Shown here piece by piece: positions 5,232 through 5,444 of a stretch of DNA of 5,444 nt. A program made the position numbers and the translations under genes. Every line of letters begins with the position of its first letter. The stretch's first letter is position 1. A model generated the notes under the pieces. It searched no databases. It was given only the letters and a program-made list of their open reading frames with translations, and was not told the DNA's origin. The DNA is from Candidatus Gottesmanbacteria bacterium RBG_16_37_8 (lineage in GTDB: Bacteria; Patescibacteriota; Microgenomatia; 2-02-FULL-39-11): assembly GCA_001779055.1 (NCBI GenBank), contig MFJA01000035.1, positions 1-5,444 on the forward strand, given 5' to 3'.

Positions 5232-5322
5232 AAAATCCTCGTTTCCATCTTCGGCTACGCCTGTCCGCCTCTGGCAGAAAACCCCGGTCGAACTCGACTT
5301 TTTACAAATTCGTAAATTATAA
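5232..5322 (+). pseudogene. Decayed nusG 3' fragment (third nusG tail)
   Basis: The fragment matches nusG from codon 230 to the stop. AAA ATC CTC GTT TCC ATC TTC GGC reads KILVSIFG against KVLVSIFG. After an extra stretch, ACC CCG GTC GAA CTC GAC resumes TPVELD and continues to LQIRKL and stop. About 20 bp is inserted after GGC and one base is lost nearby, a net +19 that breaks the frame. Outside the last 31 bp (identical to the true gene) it differs at 7 positions in the alignable coding part. Six are synonymous and one changes Val to Ile. In-frame stops lie just upstream, so this is not an expressed gene. The divergence implies an origin from another nusG allele. Confidence 0.8.
5264..5278 (+). 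repeat. Short palindromic insert within the nusG fragment
   Basis: TCCGCC-TCT-GGCAGA is an imperfect inverted repeat (5 of 6 pairs, 3-nt loop). It lies mostly within the 20-bp extra segment (5256-5275) that interrupts the nusG fragment. The GC-rich composition differs from the AT-rich surroundings, and it looks like a small interspersed palindrome. No second copy is present in the window. Confidence 0.45.
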
Positions 5323-5323
5323 T
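5293..5323 (+). repeat. 31-bp direct repeat, copy B
   Basis: This is identical to 2640-2670, the end of nusG. The shared sequence stops at the base after the stop codon, then resumes after three mismatches with AAATCCCGA (5327-5335), the left arm of the post-nusG hairpin. The right arm of the hairpin is missing here. It is the right boundary candidate of the accessory block. Confidence 0.85.
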
Positions 5324-5351
5324 CCTAAATCCCGACACATACATCTATTGC

Positions 5352-5380
5352 TTGACAGATATACATCTGTATGTTACCCT
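5352..5380 (+). promoter_or_regulatory. Promoter of the ribbon-helix-helix gene
   Basis: A perfect TTGACA (5352-5357) is followed by a 17-bp spacer and TACCCT (5375-5380), which has TG two bases upstream (an extended -10, TGTTACCCT). The start predicted about 7 nt later coincides with the ATG at 5387, so the mRNA would be leaderless. Confidence 0.55.
5355..5372 (+). promoter_or_regulatory. Operator-like palindromes in the RHH promoter
   Basis: ACAGAT-ATAC-ATCTGT (5355-5370) is a perfect 6-bp inverted repeat. It overlaps a second one, ATACA-TC-TGTAT (5361-5372). ATACATCT also occurs as a direct repeat at 5339-5346 and 5361-5368, 22 bp apart, about two helical turns. The position between -35 and -10 suits repression, and RHH proteins commonly bind such short repeats in their own promoters. 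Autoregulation is inferred. Confidence 0.5.
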
Positions 5381-5386
5381 CAAAAT

Positions 5387-5444
5387 ATGAAAAGATTACA
5401 AATTTATTATCCGGAAGATTTACTTGAAGAGCTCCGACTCTACG
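5387..5444 (+). CDS. Ribbon-helix-helix (CopG/Arc-like) protein, 5' part only
   Basis: Nineteen codons are visible before the window ends: MKRLQIYYPEDLLEELRLY. A short basic beta strand with alternating residues (KRLQIYY), followed by P-E-D-L and a helix start (LLEELRLY), is typical of CopG-type DNA-binding proteins, often type II antitoxins or small regulators. The promoter with overlapping palindromes directly upstream supports a self-regulating DNA binder. Only the N-terminus can be seen, so an associated toxin downstream cannot be judged. Confidence 0.6.
   Translation, partial: MKRLQIYYPEDLLEELRLY

Noticed and set aside
1..5444. CRISPR array, tRNA, rRNA or IS element
   Set aside because: No regularly spaced repeats, cloverleaf-like segments, rRNA-like sequence, transposase or integrase frames were seen on either strand.

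Overview
The window looks like a piece of a Candidate Phyla Radiation (Patescibacteria) genome, most likely Microgenomates-like. The reasons are the CPR-style GalU (RQKGPYGNATPV and WGDEF in place of the usual RQKE-GLGHA and LGDD), a single-span SecE next to a long NusG, very short or absent 5' leaders, and a mix of small accessory genes. TGA ends three frames (positions 459-461, 710-712 on the minus strand, 3005-3007), so the TGA-recoding CPR lineages are unlikely. The phylum call is inference from protein style; no rRNA or other marker is present.

Layout. (1) 1-586: an MntA-type nucleotidyltransferase antitoxin gene overlapping, by ATGA, the stump of its HepT/HEPN toxin partner: a decayed type VII toxin-antitoxin pair. 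(2) 587-709: a short gap with no clear gene or terminator. (3) 710-2669: the housekeeping core. galU (minus strand) diverges from secE-nusG (plus strand), and the two promoters appear to share a palindromic -35 element in a 79-bp spacer. (4) 2670-5335: an accessory block bounded by copies of the 3' end of nusG. It holds a hairpin, a second short nusG tail, a two-gene cassette (small basic DUF5678-like protein plus a single-domain retropepsin-like aspartic protease), a Gly-rich orphan protein and an M29-family aminopeptidase, the last two on the minus strand. (5) 5336-5444: a promoter with an operator-like palindrome and the first 19 codons of a ribbon-helix-helix regulator or antitoxin.

The main observation is that the last codons of nusG occur three times. 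The full gene ends at 2669. A ten-codon tail with eight differences, all synonymous, follows 35 bp later. A 31-bp exact copy of the nusG end lies at 5293-5323, inside a larger decayed nusG 3' fragment. In most bacteria rplK-rplA follow nusG; here they do not follow within the window, and accessory genes begin instead. I infer that the nusG 3' end has acted as a repeated insertion or recombination site, similar to the way integrative elements use the 3' ends of tRNA and other genes and carry replacement gene ends. No integrase is visible, so the mechanism is open.

The core genes serve UDP-glucose synthesis (GalU), protein export (SecE) and transcription elongation (NusG). The accessory genes resemble defence, toxin-antitoxin or proteolysis cargo and show no obvious metabolic link to one another.
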